64,000 bases of DNA from Metabacillus idriensis (GCF_009674765.1 NZ_WKKF01000003.1:124001-188000); one strand, 5' to 3'. Counted from the first letter of the stretch, positions 26,261-36,365 are shown. The notes: generated from the sequence alone by a model not told the origin. Numbers and translations are program-made.

Positions 26261-28069
26261 GTCTTTCAGCTGACTTTGATAGAGACCGTAATAAAATCCT
26301 TTTTCTTGAAGAAGAGACTCATGGCTTCCTCTTTCAATCAGTGCACCATTCTCAAGCACGAGAATCTGATCCGCTTTTTGAATGGTATTCAGCCTGTGTG
26401 CGATCACAAAACTTGTTCTGCCTTTCATCAATCTCTGAAGGGCTTCCTGGATTTTGAGCTCTGTAATCGTATCAATGCTGCTTGTCGCTTCATCTAGTAC
26501 AAGGATAACAGGACTTGAAAGGATCGCTCTTGCGATGGATATCAGCTGTTTTTGACCCTGGCTGATTCCGCTTCCATCCTGTGTGAGAACCGTTTCATAT
26601 TGATTTTTTGATTTCATGATAAAAGAATGGGCATTTGCTTCTTTTGCAGCTCGGATCACTTCTTCATCCGCGGCATCCAAACGGCCGTACCGAATGTTTT
26701 CCATAATGGTTCCTTTAAACAGGAATGGATCCTGGAGGACAAACGCCATGTGCTCTCTCAGACTGCTCCGCCTGATTTTCGTGCTTTCCGTTCCATCAAT
26801 CAGAATCTTTCCATCATCAGGATCGTAAAATCGGGATAACAGGTTGATCATTGTTGTTTTTCCTGCACCGGTAGGTCCGACGATAGCCACCGTTTCACCG
26901 GGAGATGCTGTAAAGCTCAAGTTTTGAACCGTCTGCTGTTCTTCTTCATAAGAGAAAGAGACCCGGTCAAAGATTACTTCTCCTTTCACATCCTGAAGGC
27001 TTGAAGCATCTTTCTCATCCTTCATTTCTGCGTCTTCATCCAGAATTTCAAATACTCTCTCAGCACCTGCTACAGCAGACAGAATCGTATTGAACTGATT
27101 CGCAAGCTCATTCAAAGGTCTTGTGAACTGTCTGGAGTATTCAGTAAAAATCACGATGACCCCGATTGTGACTAGACCATTCAGAGCGAGAATGCCCCCC
27201 ACTCCTGCTATCACCGCAAAACTTAAATTGTTCAGGACGTTCATCAGCTTCGGAATAAAGCCAGATATCGTCTGAGCCCAGAACCCTGCTCCTTTAAGCC
27301 GCTGACTCTTTTCCAGGAACTCCGAAATCACTTTTTGCTCCTGTGAAAACGTCTTGACGATACGCTGGCCTGAAATGGTTTCTTCAATATAGCCATTAAG
27401 ATTTCCCAAGTTCCGCTGCTGTGCTTTGAATAACTTTCCTGTTCTATTTGTGATCCACCTCATCCCAAAGAACATTATTGGGATGATGGTAAGAGTGATT
27501 AGCGTAAGCAGCGGACTCAGCCAGAGCATGACTGCTATTGTTCCTGCAAGTGTCAGGATACTTGAGAAAATTTGAATAACAGAACTGTTCAAGGTCGAAC
27601 TGACATTTTCAATATCATTTGTTATCCTGCTCATCAGTTCCCCGTGCTGCCGTTTATCAAAGTACGAAATCGGCAGACTATGCAGATGACGGAAAAGCTG
27701 TGTTCTCATCGTAAAAACCGTATTTTGCGCGATGCCGATCATCCAGATGTTCTGCAGCAGCAGAGAGATGGACTGAACGATATAGATACCAACTAGGGCA
27801 ATCAGCAATTTCACAAATCCGCTGCTTTCTTTTGTCACGATAAAATCATCAATGACTGTCCCTATTAAATAAGGACCAAGCAGCGCCAAAGCAGAACTGA
27901 GCACCACCATCAGGAGAACCAGGCTGAGCAGGCCTTTATTCAAAGAAAGATACGACCAGACTCTTGTAATCGTCGCAAACCAGTTTTTGGGTTTCACCGT
28001 TTTTTTCTGAACAGGTTCGTCCTGTTTTACTTTTGGATACTTGAATGGCTTACTTAGCTCTTTGAACAT
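26249..28069 (-). CDS. yfiC: ABC exporter half-transporter, YfiC-like
   Basis: A 606-residue type IV ABC exporter subunit. Six transmembrane helices (about 40-320) precede an ATPase domain with Walker A GPTGAGKT, signature SQGQKQL and Walker B ILVLDEATSSID. The signature reads GSGISQGQKQL rather than LSGGQ, so this half has the degenerate ABC motif typical of one partner of heterodimeric exporters. The start at 28069 is chosen for GAGGAGG eight bases upstream and gives a 20-bp overlap with the partner gene. Predicted role: multidrug or lipid export as a heterodimer. Confidence 0.85.
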   Translation of the reverse strand: MFKELSKPFKYPKVKQDEPVQKKTVKPKNWFATITRVWSYLSLNKGLLSLVLLMVVLSSALALLGPYLIGTVIDDFIVTKESSGFVKLLIALVGIYIVQSISLLLQNIWMIGIAQNTVFTMRTQLFRHLHSLPISYFDKRQHGELMSRITNDIENVSSTLNSSVIQIFSSILTLAGTIAVMLWLSPLLTLITLTIIPIMFFGMRWITNRTGKLFKAQQRNLGNLNGYIEETISGQRIVKTFSQEQKVISEFLEKSQRLKGAGFWAQTISGFIPKLMNVLNNLSFAVIAGVGGILALNGLVTIGVIVIFTEYSRQFTRPLNELANQFNTILSAVAGAERVFEILDEDAEMKDEKDASSLQDVKGEVIFDRVSFSYEEEQQTVQNLSFTASPGETVAIVGPTGAGKTTMINLLSRFYDPDDGKILIDGTESTKIRRSSLREHMAFVLQDPFLFKGTIMENIRYGRLDAADEEVIRAAKEANAHSFIMKSKNQYETVLTQDGSGISQGQKQLISIARAILSSPVILVLDEATSSIDTITELKIQEALQRLMKGRTSFVIAHRLNTIQKADQILVLENGALIERGSHESLLQEKGFYYGLYQSQLKDEVV

Positions 28070-29792
28070 CCTGCAGGGCCTCCTCTCCAAACTGGGATTC
28101 ATAGATGCGCTGATACAGCGGAGACTCTTCCATTAATTCATGATGAGAGCCCTGAGCGAGAATTTCCCCGTCATCCAGCAGGAGGATCTGGCTCGCTTCC
28201 ATAGCCGTGCTGATTTTTTGTGTAATGATAAAGATCGTGCATTCATATGCTTTTATCCCCTTTAAAAGCTTTGCCTCTGTTGCTAAATCAAGAGCGCTTG
28301 TGCTGTCATCAAGCAGAAGAATTTTAGGCTTGCGGACAAGTGCTCTTGCTATCGAAAGTCTTTGTTTTTGACCTCCGGAAAGATTGACTCCTTTTTGACC
28401 GACTCTTGTATCATAGCCGTCAGGGAGTCTTTCAATGGTTTCATGAATCTGTGCATTTATGGCCGCTTCCTTTATTTCTTCAAGTGATGCTCCTTCTTTA
28501 CCCCAAGCAATATTCTCTCTGATCGATCCTGTGAATAAAAGAGACTCCTGCGGAACAAAACCAATTTGTCCCCTCAGACTTTCAAGCTTCATATCCAGTA
28601 AGTTCTTACCATCAATGTAAATCTCCCCGCCAGACACATCATAAAGCCTTGGTATCAGATTGAAAATAGACGATTTCCCTGAGCCCGTTGCACCAAGCAG
28701 GGCAATCGTCTCACCTGCATTCACAGTAAAGGAAAGGTTATTCAGAACAGCCGTATTCGTTCCCGGATAAATAAAAGAAACGGATTTAAATTCAATTTCT
28801 CCTTTTTCAATCACACTTGTTTCTTCTGCGTCAAGCGAATCAGTCAAATCAGCTTCTGTATCTAAAACCTCATTAATGCGTCCGGCTGATGCTTTTGCAC
28901 GTGAAAAAGCCATGATGATAAAAGAAAAAATGGATAAAACAGAGGATATTCGCAGCGCATAGTTTACAATCGCCACTACTTCCCCAACCTTTGCATCCCC
29001 TGTGCCGACATTGATGCTGCCAAACCACAGAATGGCGAGGATACTGATATTCATGACTAATAATAAGACAGGCATGGCAATTTCCATCAGCCTTAGTGCT
29101 GAAACGGTCCCGCTTTTCAACTCTTCATTTGCTTGCGTAAATCTTGAGACTTCATAGTTTCTTCTCAAAAATGCCTTAATAATCCGCATTCCAGTCAGGT
29201 TCTCCTGCATGACACCGTTAACAGAATCTAGCCGGTCCTGAACAGCTTTGAACAGGCCGCTGCCTTTTTTCATCATCCATACTAGAAATCCTATTAAAAG
29301 GGGAATCGAAATTAAGAGAATGAGGGCCAGCTTAAAATTGACGATTAGAGCCATGATCGTTCCCCCTACTATTAAAAGGGGCGCACGGAGCATGATCCGC
29401 AGGCTCATAAAGATCGTATTCTGAAGCTGAGTCACGTCATTTGTCATCCTCGTAATCAGAGATGAAGTAGGAAACAGGCTGAAATTTGCAAAAGAAAAGG
29501 ACTGAACCTTCTCAAATAAACCTTTGCGTACATCATATCCGAAGCTCTGACTGACATGAGCCGCATAAAAGGAATTTGTCACACCAGCAGCAAATGCCGC
29601 AATGGAAATCCCGACCATGACGCTTCCCCAATAGATGACAACAGATAAGTCATTTTTCAAGATGCCATCATCAATTATTTTCGCCATTAACAGCGGATGC
29701 AGCAGCTCTACCCCAAGTTCAATCAGCATCAGGGTCAGGGCCACACCCATCGCAAGACGGTAAGGCTTTAGCAAAGAAAACACTTTCGACAT
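28050..29792 (-). CDS. yfiB: ABC exporter half-transporter, YfiB-like
   Basis: A 580-residue partner with six transmembrane helices and an ATPase domain: Walker A GATGSGKS, canonical signature LSGGQKQR, Walker B ILLLDDSTSALD. The Walker B glutamate position reads Asp (LDDSTSALD), the usual sign of the catalytically impaired site in heterodimeric exporters; the partner has the Glu. TTTGGAGG before the ATG at 29792 fixes the start; an upstream in-frame ATG lies before that site. With the following gene it forms a YfiBC or BmrCD-like heterodimer. Choice between these two families is by overall resemblance only. Confidence 0.83.
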   Translation of the reverse strand: MSKVFSLLKPYRLAMGVALTLMLIELGVELLHPLLMAKIIDDGILKNDLSVVIYWGSVMVGISIAAFAAGVTNSFYAAHVSQSFGYDVRKGLFEKVQSFSFANFSLFPTSSLITRMTNDVTQLQNTIFMSLRIMLRAPLLIVGGTIMALIVNFKLALILLISIPLLIGFLVWMMKKGSGLFKAVQDRLDSVNGVMQENLTGMRIIKAFLRRNYEVSRFTQANEELKSGTVSALRLMEIAMPVLLLVMNISILAILWFGSINVGTGDAKVGEVVAIVNYALRISSVLSIFSFIIMAFSRAKASAGRINEVLDTEADLTDSLDAEETSVIEKGEIEFKSVSFIYPGTNTAVLNNLSFTVNAGETIALLGATGSGKSSIFNLIPRLYDVSGGEIYIDGKNLLDMKLESLRGQIGFVPQESLLFTGSIRENIAWGKEGASLEEIKEAAINAQIHETIERLPDGYDTRVGQKGVNLSGGQKQRLSIARALVRKPKILLLDDSTSALDLATEAKLLKGIKAYECTIFIITQKISTAMEASQILLLDDGEILAQGSHHELMEESPLYQRIYESQFGEEALQDVQRAK

Positions 29793-29930
29793 ACGGCTGC
29801 CTCCAAACATTGCATCATTCTATGTACTTATTTAGCCAGACTAATATCTTGAATTTCATTTATTCTATCATACTCTTTATTGGTTAAAATTTGAATATTT
29901 AGATTTCCATTCCTGTTTTTGACCTCATCT

Positions 29931-29958
29931 AAAAAAGATACGCTGAGATGAGCGTATC
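29931..29958 (-). terminator. Terminator of the NAD(P)-binding protein gene
   Basis: Minus-strand GATACGCT / AGCGTATC stem followed by six T residues, only 3 bases from the stop codon. Confidence 0.85.
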
Positions 29959-29960
29959 CA

Positions 29961-30581
29961 TTAGTAGGCAAGACCAGCTGATGTATGAATAAAACCTTTT
30001 TGAATCCATGCCTTCACTAAGAAATGAGCAACGTCGGCTCTGGCGATTTTCCTTCCCCCTTCAGGAATCCCCTCCTGCGCGATCCGATAGTTTTTTGTCA
30101 GGGGTCCATCAATAAGCTGCATGGGCCTTGCAACCGTCCAGTCAAACTCGGTTTCCCGAATTCTTTTTACAGCGTCTGCATGATCTCTTAACACATTTTT
30201 CAAAATGAGTTTTTGTGTCAGAAAGCCTGTAATGCCCGGGATTTCTTGATGGATGCCTGCAGAGGCAACATATAAAATCCGGTTAACAGAATGTTTTTTC
30301 ATCCCGGATAAAATGTTTACTGTCATCTCTGTCAATACGGACGACTTTCCCAGACCTTCTCCGCCAAGACAAGAGGCAATGGCATCATGCCCGTTAATTG
30401 CAGCTTCTGTTTCTTCCTTATTCAGCGCGTTTCCTTTCACAACAGCAAGACGCTCATGTTCCAGACTGAATGCTTCCGGAGATCGTACAAAAGCAGTGAC
30501 TTCATGTCCCGCAGCAAGCGTCTGGGCAACCATGTGCCTTCCGGTTTTTCCGCTTGCACCAAATATGATCAGCTTCATCAT
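29961..30581 (-). CDS. NAD(P)-binding atypical SDR (NmrA-like)
   Basis: A 206-residue Rossmann-fold protein. The dinucleotide motif IIFGASGKTGRHMV is near the N-terminus, with an NADP-type basic residue after beta-2 (VTAFVRSPE). ASAGI and WTVARPMQLIDGPLT are typical of the NmrA/atypical SDR5 group; the classical YxxxK pair is absent. Such proteins act as small reductases or redox-sensing regulators. The AGGTGGGATC site precedes tandem ATGs. No operon partner. Confidence 0.78.
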   Translation of the reverse strand: MMKLIIFGASGKTGRHMVAQTLAAGHEVTAFVRSPEAFSLEHERLAVVKGNALNKEETEAAINGHDAIASCLGGEGLGKSSVLTEMTVNILSGMKKHSVNRILYVASAGIHQEIPGITGFLTQKLILKNVLRDHADAVKRIRETEFDWTVARPMQLIDGPLTKNYRIAQEGIPEGGRKIARADVAHFLVKAWIQKGFIHTSAGLAY

Positions 30582-30681
30582 GATCCCACCTGTCTCAGAT
30601 TCTTACTATTTATTAATCACTTTTATAAGCAGCCTGTCAATATTAAGTACTTCGCAAGCTGGTGATCTCTTAATCAACATG

Positions 30682-30710
30682 AAAAGACCTCTTGCCGTTA
30701 ACAAGAGGTC
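30682..30710 (-). terminator. Terminator of the AGCS symporter gene
   Basis: Minus-strand GACCTCTTG / CAAGAGGTC stem with a 7-base loop, followed by TTTTC. Confidence 0.82.
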
Positions 30711-30717
30711 CCGCCAT

Positions 30718-32217
30718 TTAAGAATTCAACGTCCGGTCTTTTTTATCCAGCACAGAATCTGTGCCAGGGTCTTCATATTTGTATTCGTGCTCCCAGAAAT
30801 CTGCATTTTTAATGCCAAGCTTTACTGGATCAAACACTGGATCAAGACCTTGCTTCTTTTGAGCCTCATAGTCTTTTAGAGCAATAAGCGCCGGTTTGGC
30901 CAAAATCAGGATGGCAATTAGGTTTAGCCAGACCATGATGCCAAGGCCTACGTCTCCTAGAGCCCATGCTAATGATGCTGTTTTAACAGATCCATAGAAT
31001 GTCGCTCCAAGGAGTACGACTTTTACGAGGAACATCGGGATTTTATTGCTTTTCCCCCTGGTTAAGTAAGCAATGTTTGTCTCAGCGATATAGTAATACG
31101 CCATGATTGTTGTAAAAGCGAAGAAAAGCAGGGAAATCGCAACAAATCCTGAACCGAATCCCGGAATTGGAATAACCGATTCTACTGCAGCCTGTGTAAA
31201 GACTGGCCCAGGCTCAACTTCAGCTCCAAGTCCGTTTGCAATGAACGTACCATCAGGAGCCTGTGTATTATACATGCCGGTGAATAAAATCATAAATGCA
31301 GTAGCAGAACATACGAAAAGAGTATCAATATAAACAGAGAAAGCTTGAACTAAGCCTTGCTTTGCCGGATGCGAAACTTCAGCTGCAGCAGCCGGATGAG
31401 GTCCTGTTCCCTGACCCGCTTCATTTGAGTAGATTCCGCGCTTTACTCCCCAAGCAATCGCCATTCCAACGATTCCGCCAAATGCAGAATCCAGTGCAAA
31501 TGCACTTTTAAAAATAAGGGCAATAACTGCAGGCAGCTCCGTAATATTAAAAGCAATAATGACAAGAGCAACCAGGATGTAGCCAAGCGCCATAAATGGC
31601 ACAACTACCTGAGCTACACTCGCAATTCTCTTAACTCCGCCAAAGATAATAAGTGCTAATAGAATAATAAGTCCTAAACCAGTAATGAACGGGCTTACGC
31701 CAAATGCATTATCCAGGCCAAGCGCAATGGAGTTCGCTTGAACACCAGGCATCAGCAAGCTCATCGCAAGTAAAGCAGCGAATGCAAAAATAATGCCGTA
31801 CCATTTCCATCCAGTTCCTTTTTCAATATAATAAGCCGGACCCCCGCGGTATTGTCCGTCCTGTTTCACTTTATAAATCTGAGCCAATGTTGATTCAATA
31901 TAAGCACTTGATGCTCCAATGAAGGCAATGGCCCACATCCAAAATACTGCTCCTGGTCCGCCGAAGCCGATCGCAGTGGCAACACCAGCGATATTTCCAG
32001 TTCCTACACGACCTGATAACGCAATGGATAATGCCTGAAAAGAAGAAACTCCTGCTTCAGAGCTTTTCCCCTGAAACATCAGCAGCACCATATCTTTGAT
32101 ATGACGCACTTGCATAAATCGGGTCAAGATGGAGAAAAGCAAACCTACAGCCAAACAAATGTAAATAACGGGCGTGCTCCAGAGAACACTGTTTAAGCTA
32201 TTAACAAACGCCTCCAA
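30718..32217 (-). CDS. Sodium:alanine/glycine symporter (AGCS family)
   Basis: A 499-residue amino acid:cation symporter with about 11 helices. Family marks are SFQALSIALSGRVGTGNIAGVATAI (about 59-83), GPGAVFWMWAIAFIGASSAYIESTLAQIYK, and KRGIYSNEAGQGTGPHPAAAAE near the middle. Homologues take up alanine or glycine with sodium. TTG is used as the start, behind AGGGGGA. The C-terminal 40 residues are charged and cytoplasmic. Single gene with a strong terminator. Confidence 0.9.
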   Translation of the reverse strand: MEAFVNSLNSVLWSTPVIYICLAVGLLFSILTRFMQVRHIKDMVLLMFQGKSSEAGVSSFQALSIALSGRVGTGNIAGVATAIGFGGPGAVFWMWAIAFIGASSAYIESTLAQIYKVKQDGQYRGGPAYYIEKGTGWKWYGIIFAFAALLAMSLLMPGVQANSIALGLDNAFGVSPFITGLGLIILLALIIFGGVKRIASVAQVVVPFMALGYILVALVIIAFNITELPAVIALIFKSAFALDSAFGGIVGMAIAWGVKRGIYSNEAGQGTGPHPAAAAEVSHPAKQGLVQAFSVYIDTLFVCSATAFMILFTGMYNTQAPDGTFIANGLGAEVEPGPVFTQAAVESVIPIPGFGSGFVAISLLFFAFTTIMAYYYIAETNIAYLTRGKSNKIPMFLVKVVLLGATFYGSVKTASLAWALGDVGLGIMVWLNLIAILILAKPALIALKDYEAQKKQGLDPVFDPVKLGIKNADFWEHEYKYEDPGTDSVLDKKDRTLNS

Positions 32218-32403
32218 TAAAAATCCCCCTCATAATACTGAATTTTCTTTCTTTTTAGATTATAAGGGATAAGTCATAACTGTACAATCACTATTTTGAT
32301 AGAATATGTGCCATTTGTCGCGTTTAAGAAGGGTGAAAACGCAAACAACCCATATATATAGCGGTTCTTTCTTCTTACATTTCGTGTTAAAAAAAGTGAC
32401 ATA

Positions 32404-32436
32404 AAGAAAGAGTGCACCTAAAAAGGAACACTCTTA
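32404..32436 (-). terminator. Terminator at the end of the glycerol-3-phosphate operon
   Basis: Minus-strand AAGAGTGTTCC / GGTGCACTCTT stem-loop overlapping the stop codon and followed by TCTTTAT. Confidence 0.65.
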
Positions 32437-33161
32437 TTCTCTAAAAATAACTCTGGGTAGTCAGTAATAAGCGCGGAAACACCCGAACTTGTCAAAGTCT
32501 CCAGTTTTTCAGTCTGATTTATGGTAAACACTCTAAGAGGATATCCTGCATCAACAACTCTCTTGCCAGCAGCTGAAACGGCAAAAGAAGCTTCAGAGTG
32601 GAGAGCATTCGCGTGAACCTTCCTTGCTTCTTCGATGATGTTAGATGGGATTCCTTCGAATAAAAGGGCCGTTTGAATGCTGCTTTCCAGCTCTCTTATT
32701 TTCCCCATGCTTTTAAATTGAAAGGATGAGAGAATGACTGAATCCGCCATTCCAGATTGGTGAATACATTGCAGTACTTTCTCCTCTAGCCCTTCATACG
32801 GAAAGACGTCATTTTTCAGTTCGATATTTACGTTCATTTCAGGACCGTTCGTTTTGATTAAATCTAAAACATCCTGTAAAGAAGGAATCATTTGCCGCGA
32901 ATACTTGGGATGAAACCAGCTGCCCGCATCAAACAGCTTTAATTGTTTGTACCTGAAGTCTTTAACAAATCCAATCCCATTCGTTGTCCGGTCAATCCGT
33001 TCATCATGAATGACAACAACTTCTCCGTCCTTTGTCATCTGCACATCAAGCTCAATGCCGTCCGCTCCAATTTCACACGCTGCTTCAAATGCCGCCATTG
33101 TGTTCTCCGGATACTCTCCGCTGCATCCCCGGTGTGCATATATTTCAACTCGCTTACTCAA
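32418..33161 (-). CDS. Glycerophosphodiester phosphodiesterase
   Basis: A 247-residue cytoplasmic GDPD (no signal peptide) that cleaves glycerophosphodiesters to sn-glycerol-3-phosphate and an alcohol. Catalytic residues are visible: HRG near the N-terminus (YAHRGCSGEYPENTMAAF), the acidic pair in GIELDVQMTKDG and the second His in VVIHDERIDRTTNG. Start is TTG behind AAAGGAG. It is the last gene of the ugp operon and would process the diesters imported by the ABC system, as UgpQ does in E. coli. Confidence 0.9.
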   Translation of the reverse strand: MSKRVEIYAHRGCSGEYPENTMAAFEAACEIGADGIELDVQMTKDGEVVVIHDERIDRTTNGIGFVKDFRYKQLKLFDAGSWFHPKYSRQMIPSLQDVLDLIKTNGPEMNVNIELKNDVFPYEGLEEKVLQCIHQSGMADSVILSSFQFKSMGKIRELESSIQTALLFEGIPSNIIEEARKVHANALHSEASFAVSAAGKRVVDAGYPLRVFTINQTEKLETLTSSGVSALITDYPELFLENKSVPF

Positions 33162-33203
33162 GGCTTTATACTCCTTTCTATGATGTCATTCTAAGATTCT
33201 TTT

Positions 33204-33242
33204 AAAAAAGGAACGGACGAATCTCGAGGAGACTGATTCGTC
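33204..33242 (-). terminator. Possible attenuator between ugpB and the GDPD gene
   Basis: Minus-strand GACGAATC / GATTCGTC stem with an 11-base loop. The T-run comes after a 7-base gap (CGTTCCTTTTTT), so termination would be partial. It may lower GDPD expression relative to the binding protein. Confidence 0.45.
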
Positions 33243-33253
33243 AGCTCGCTGTA

Positions 33254-34606
33254 TTATTTCCCTTGTTTCTTTCCTGCTGTTTCAAGAGCGCGATCTGTTT
33301 CTTCCGCTGCCTGATCTAATGCTTTTTGAGGATCCATTCCCTGATAAAGGCTTTCCATTCCCGATACAATTTTTTGTCTTGATTCAGGGAATACAGAGAT
33401 TAATGCTCCCTGCGTCGCCGCACTTGCTTTCGTGTCATGAAGCTGATCAACCGTTACTTTTAATTGAGGATATTTCTCCCATTGTTCTTTTACAATGTCC
33501 TGCTCATATGCTTCAGGGTTAATGGCAAAATAACCTGTTTCAACGTGCCATTTAGCCTGTACTTCAGGAGTTGATAAATACTTCATGAATTCCCATGCAC
33601 CTTTTTGCTTTTCTTCGCTGATATCTTTTGACATCCATAGAGATGCGCCTCCGATGATGACTCCTTCACGTTCCGCTTCATCAGGAACTGGAAGGTAAGC
33701 TACGCCCACTTCAAACGGAGCATTGTCTACAAGCGCTTTAATCCCTGCAGATGAATCTAAGAACATAGCCATTTTTCCTGATTGGAAGGCAGCTCTCATA
33801 TCGTCCCAGTTCTGTCCTGCATTATAGAATGTGCCGTCTTTGTACATATCATTGATAAGGTTAAATACATTTAAACCTTTTTTATCATTAAAGACTGCTT
33901 TTGCTGCGTCTCCTTTTCTGCCGTTTTCATTATCTACGTATTCTCCGCCCTGTGCTGCAAGCAATTCTTCAAAGAACCATCCGTAGTTTAAGATTGAGAA
34001 ACCATATTGAGATGTGTTCGAACCTTCTTTTACTGTCAGTTTTTCAGCTGCTTCTTTTAACTCGCTGTAAGTCATTGGCGCTTTTTCAGGATCAAGTCCT
34101 GCTTTTTTGAATGCATCCTTGTTGTAGACAAGAACAGGAGTTGATGAGTTAAATGGCATGGAATATTGCTTTCCGTCAACCGTGTAGTAGTTGGAAATGT
34201 TTTTTTCCCATTGTGATGTATCGAAGTTTTCTTCATCGATAAACTTTTGAACAGGCTGGATTTTTCCGCTGTCGATCATGTATTTCGTGCCTACTTCAAA
34301 TGTTTGCATAATAGAAGGAGCATCTGCTGTTCCTGCAACTGTATTGAATTTCGTTAATGCTTCTTCATAAGTGCCTTGGAAAACAGGTTTTACTTCGACT
34401 TCATCCTGCGATTCGTTAAAGTCCTTTGCAAGATCATTTAACACGGTTTCCAGCTCCCCGCTCATCGCATGCCAGAAGATGACCTCCGTTTTCCCGGATG
34501 AACCTTCGGCAGAAGCTTCTCCGCCCTCATCAGTGCCTGCTGAATTTGAACATGCACCTAAGATAATTAAAAGTAAAGACGATAAAACAAGCAGTAGTTT
34601 CTTCAT
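33254..34606 (-). CDS. ugpB: Glycerol-3-phosphate-type ABC substrate-binding lipoprotein
   Basis: A 450-residue extracellular solute-binding protein of family 1. The lipobox is ILGAC with Cys near residue 20, so it is membrane-anchored by lipid. The mature part shows the UgpB/MalE pattern: EVIFWHAMSGELETVLNDL, KFNTVAGTADAPSIMQTFE, YSMPFNSSTPVLVYNKDAF and GGASLWMSKDISEEKQKGAWEFMKYL. The start is set at 34606 by AAGGAGCG; the longer in-frame upstream region is not translated signal peptide. Operon context (glpP, GDPD) points to sn-glycerol-3-phosphate or its diesters as substrate. Confidence 0.87.
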   Translation of the reverse strand: MKKLLLVLSSLLLIILGACSNSAGTDEGGEASAEGSSGKTEVIFWHAMSGELETVLNDLAKDFNESQDEVEVKPVFQGTYEEALTKFNTVAGTADAPSIMQTFEVGTKYMIDSGKIQPVQKFIDEENFDTSQWEKNISNYYTVDGKQYSMPFNSSTPVLVYNKDAFKKAGLDPEKAPMTYSELKEAAEKLTVKEGSNTSQYGFSILNYGWFFEELLAAQGGEYVDNENGRKGDAAKAVFNDKKGLNVFNLINDMYKDGTFYNAGQNWDDMRAAFQSGKMAMFLDSSAGIKALVDNAPFEVGVAYLPVPDEAEREGVIIGGASLWMSKDISEEKQKGAWEFMKYLSTPEVQAKWHVETGYFAINPEAYEQDIVKEQWEKYPQLKVTVDQLHDTKASAATQGALISVFPESRQKIVSGMESLYQGMDPQKALDQAAEETDRALETAGKKQGK

Positions 34607-34620
34607 TTGATTCGCTCCTT

Positions 34621-35433
34621 TTATTTGATCGCACCTTGAGTTAACCCTTTTTGGAAATGCTTTTGCCCTATGAATAAAATCAATAATGTCGGAAGTACTA
34701 CAACAACTGCTGCTGCCATCACCACCCCCCATTGTGAAGAAATTTCCTGAGACTGCATTTGCTTCAGTCCAATCTGAACCGTCCGCACCTTCTCATTATT
34801 CGTAACAAGCAGGGGCCACAAATACATATTCCAAGTTGTTAAAAAGCTATAAATGCCCAGTGTAATTAAACTTGTTTTTGACACCGGCAGAACAACCTTC
34901 CAAAAGAAACGGAACCGGCTGATTCCAGCCACCTGCGAAGCCTCATAAAGCTCCAGAGGAATCGTTTTGAACTGCTGCCTAAGCAAAAAGGTTCCAAAAG
35001 CAAGCGCGAAAAACGGAATCGTCAAACTCGTATACTCATTAATCCAGCCAAGCTTTTGTACAGTCAGGAAGTTTGGCACCATGGTCGCTTCCCACGGAAT
35101 CATCATGGTGGAAATAAAAAGCATAAAGATGGCATTTCTCCCCTTAAAGGTAATAAACACAAAAGCAAAGGCGGCTAAGCTTGATACAATGAGCTGCCCA
35201 AGCATAACGGCTATTGAGACGAAAAAGCTGTTCAATAAAAAGTGAAGTAGTGGGACTTTTTCGAAGGCCGCTTTATAATTATCAAGAGTGACCGTTTCAG
35301 GGATGAGATTCCCCTGCAGCACTTCCCCGCCCTTCATGAAGCTGATAGAAAAAGCATAAAGAATCGGGAACATCATCAGGAGGGCAGAGCTTGCGAGCAG
35401 TGCATAAACAACGATTTTCTTTGCTGTGCTCAC
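34621..35433 (-). CDS. ugpE: ABC permease, UgpE-like
   Basis: A 270-residue inner-membrane permease with six helices. The EAA loop that contacts the ATPase is YEASQVAGISRFRFFWKVVLPVSK. It starts with GTG, which overlaps the stop of the upstream permease gene (GTGA). It forms the heterodimeric channel with UgpA. Confidence 0.9.
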   Translation of the reverse strand: MSTAKKIVVYALLASSALLMMFPILYAFSISFMKGGEVLQGNLIPETVTLDNYKAAFEKVPLLHFLLNSFFVSIAVMLGQLIVSSLAAFAFVFITFKGRNAIFMLFISTMMIPWEATMVPNFLTVQKLGWINEYTSLTIPFFALAFGTFLLRQQFKTIPLELYEASQVAGISRFRFFWKVVLPVSKTSLITLGIYSFLTTWNMYLWPLLVTNNEKVRTVQIGLKQMQSQEISSQWGVVMAAAVVVVLPTLLILFIGQKHFQKGLTQGAIK

Positions 35434-36365
35434 CTATAATGCACCTTCCTTTCGCCTATCTTGAATTGAAGAACCGTCAGAACCAAAATGCCTAAAAAGA
35501 GAATAACAGCCTGCGCACTTGCTGAACCGATGTTGTAATTAATAAAAGCATCTTTATAGATGGAATACACAATGACATTTGTTGATTCCATCGGTCCGCC
35601 CTTTGTCAAAATGTCAATTTGGCCAAACGTCTGAAAGGCATTAATAAATGAAACGGTGATGACAAAAAACAGCGTTGGGGAGAGCATGGGAATCGTAATT
35701 TTTTTAAGCTGATAAAAATAGCCCGCACCTGATATTCTTGCACTCTCATAGAGCTGTTCATCAATATTCTGAAGGCCTCCAAGCAAAATCAGAAAAGCGA
35801 AGCCGGCATTCATCCAAATCGTAGAAACAGAAACTGCCAAAAGAGCATATTTGGGATCCAGAAGCCACTGAATTTCAGTCAGCCCGAGGCCTCCGACAAC
35901 CTTGTTTATGACGCCGATTGCCGGGTTGTACATAAACATCCAAATCACAGACGAAGCGGCGACACTCATTCCCATCGTCGATGAAAAAACGGTTCTGAAA
36001 AAACCGATTCCCCGCAGTTTTTCATTGGCGATTAATGCTAAAAATAATGCAAGAATAACTCCTGCTGGAACTGTATAAACCACAAAAAGCATAGTGGCCT
36101 TCATACTATTTTGAAAAGAAGGAGACTGAAACAAATATGTAAAATTCTCAAAACCCGTAAAACTCAAAGGAACCCCTTGTCCGTCTGTTAAAAAAAAGCT
36201 TAGATAGATTGTGCGAATCATAGGATAGAAAAGAAAAACAGAGAATAAAAGAATAGATGGCAGTAAATAAAGCATACCGGCTCCAAAAGAACGCAGCTCT
36301 CTATTGCTTTCATGATTCACTTTTTGCTCTGCAAACGCTGCAGGAGCCTCATTTACACCGTTCAT
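35430..36365 (-). CDS. ugpA: ABC permease, UgpA-like
   Basis: A 311-residue permease with six helices and a short basic N-terminal extension. The EAA loop is YESARISGAGYFYQLKKITIPMLSP. The ATG overlaps the ugpC stop (ATGA), so the four transport genes are translationally linked. Order ugpC-ugpA-ugpE-ugpB in transcription. Confidence 0.9.
   Translation of the reverse strand: MNGVNEAPAAFAEQKVNHESNRELRSFGAGMLYLLPSILLFSVFLFYPMIRTIYLSFFLTDGQGVPLSFTGFENFTYLFQSPSFQNSMKATMLFVVYTVPAGVILALFLALIANEKLRGIGFFRTVFSSTMGMSVAASSVIWMFMYNPAIGVINKVVGGLGLTEIQWLLDPKYALLAVSVSTIWMNAGFAFLILLGGLQNIDEQLYESARISGAGYFYQLKKITIPMLSPTLFFVITVSFINAFQTFGQIDILTKGGPMESTNVIVYSIYKDAFINYNIGSASAQAVILFLGILVLTVLQFKIGERKVHYR

Noticed and set aside
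30253-30879. 208-codon plus-strand frame opposite the NmrA-like gene
   Set aside because: Crosses two opposing gene ends and a terminator; the opposite strand codes a clear Rossmann protein.
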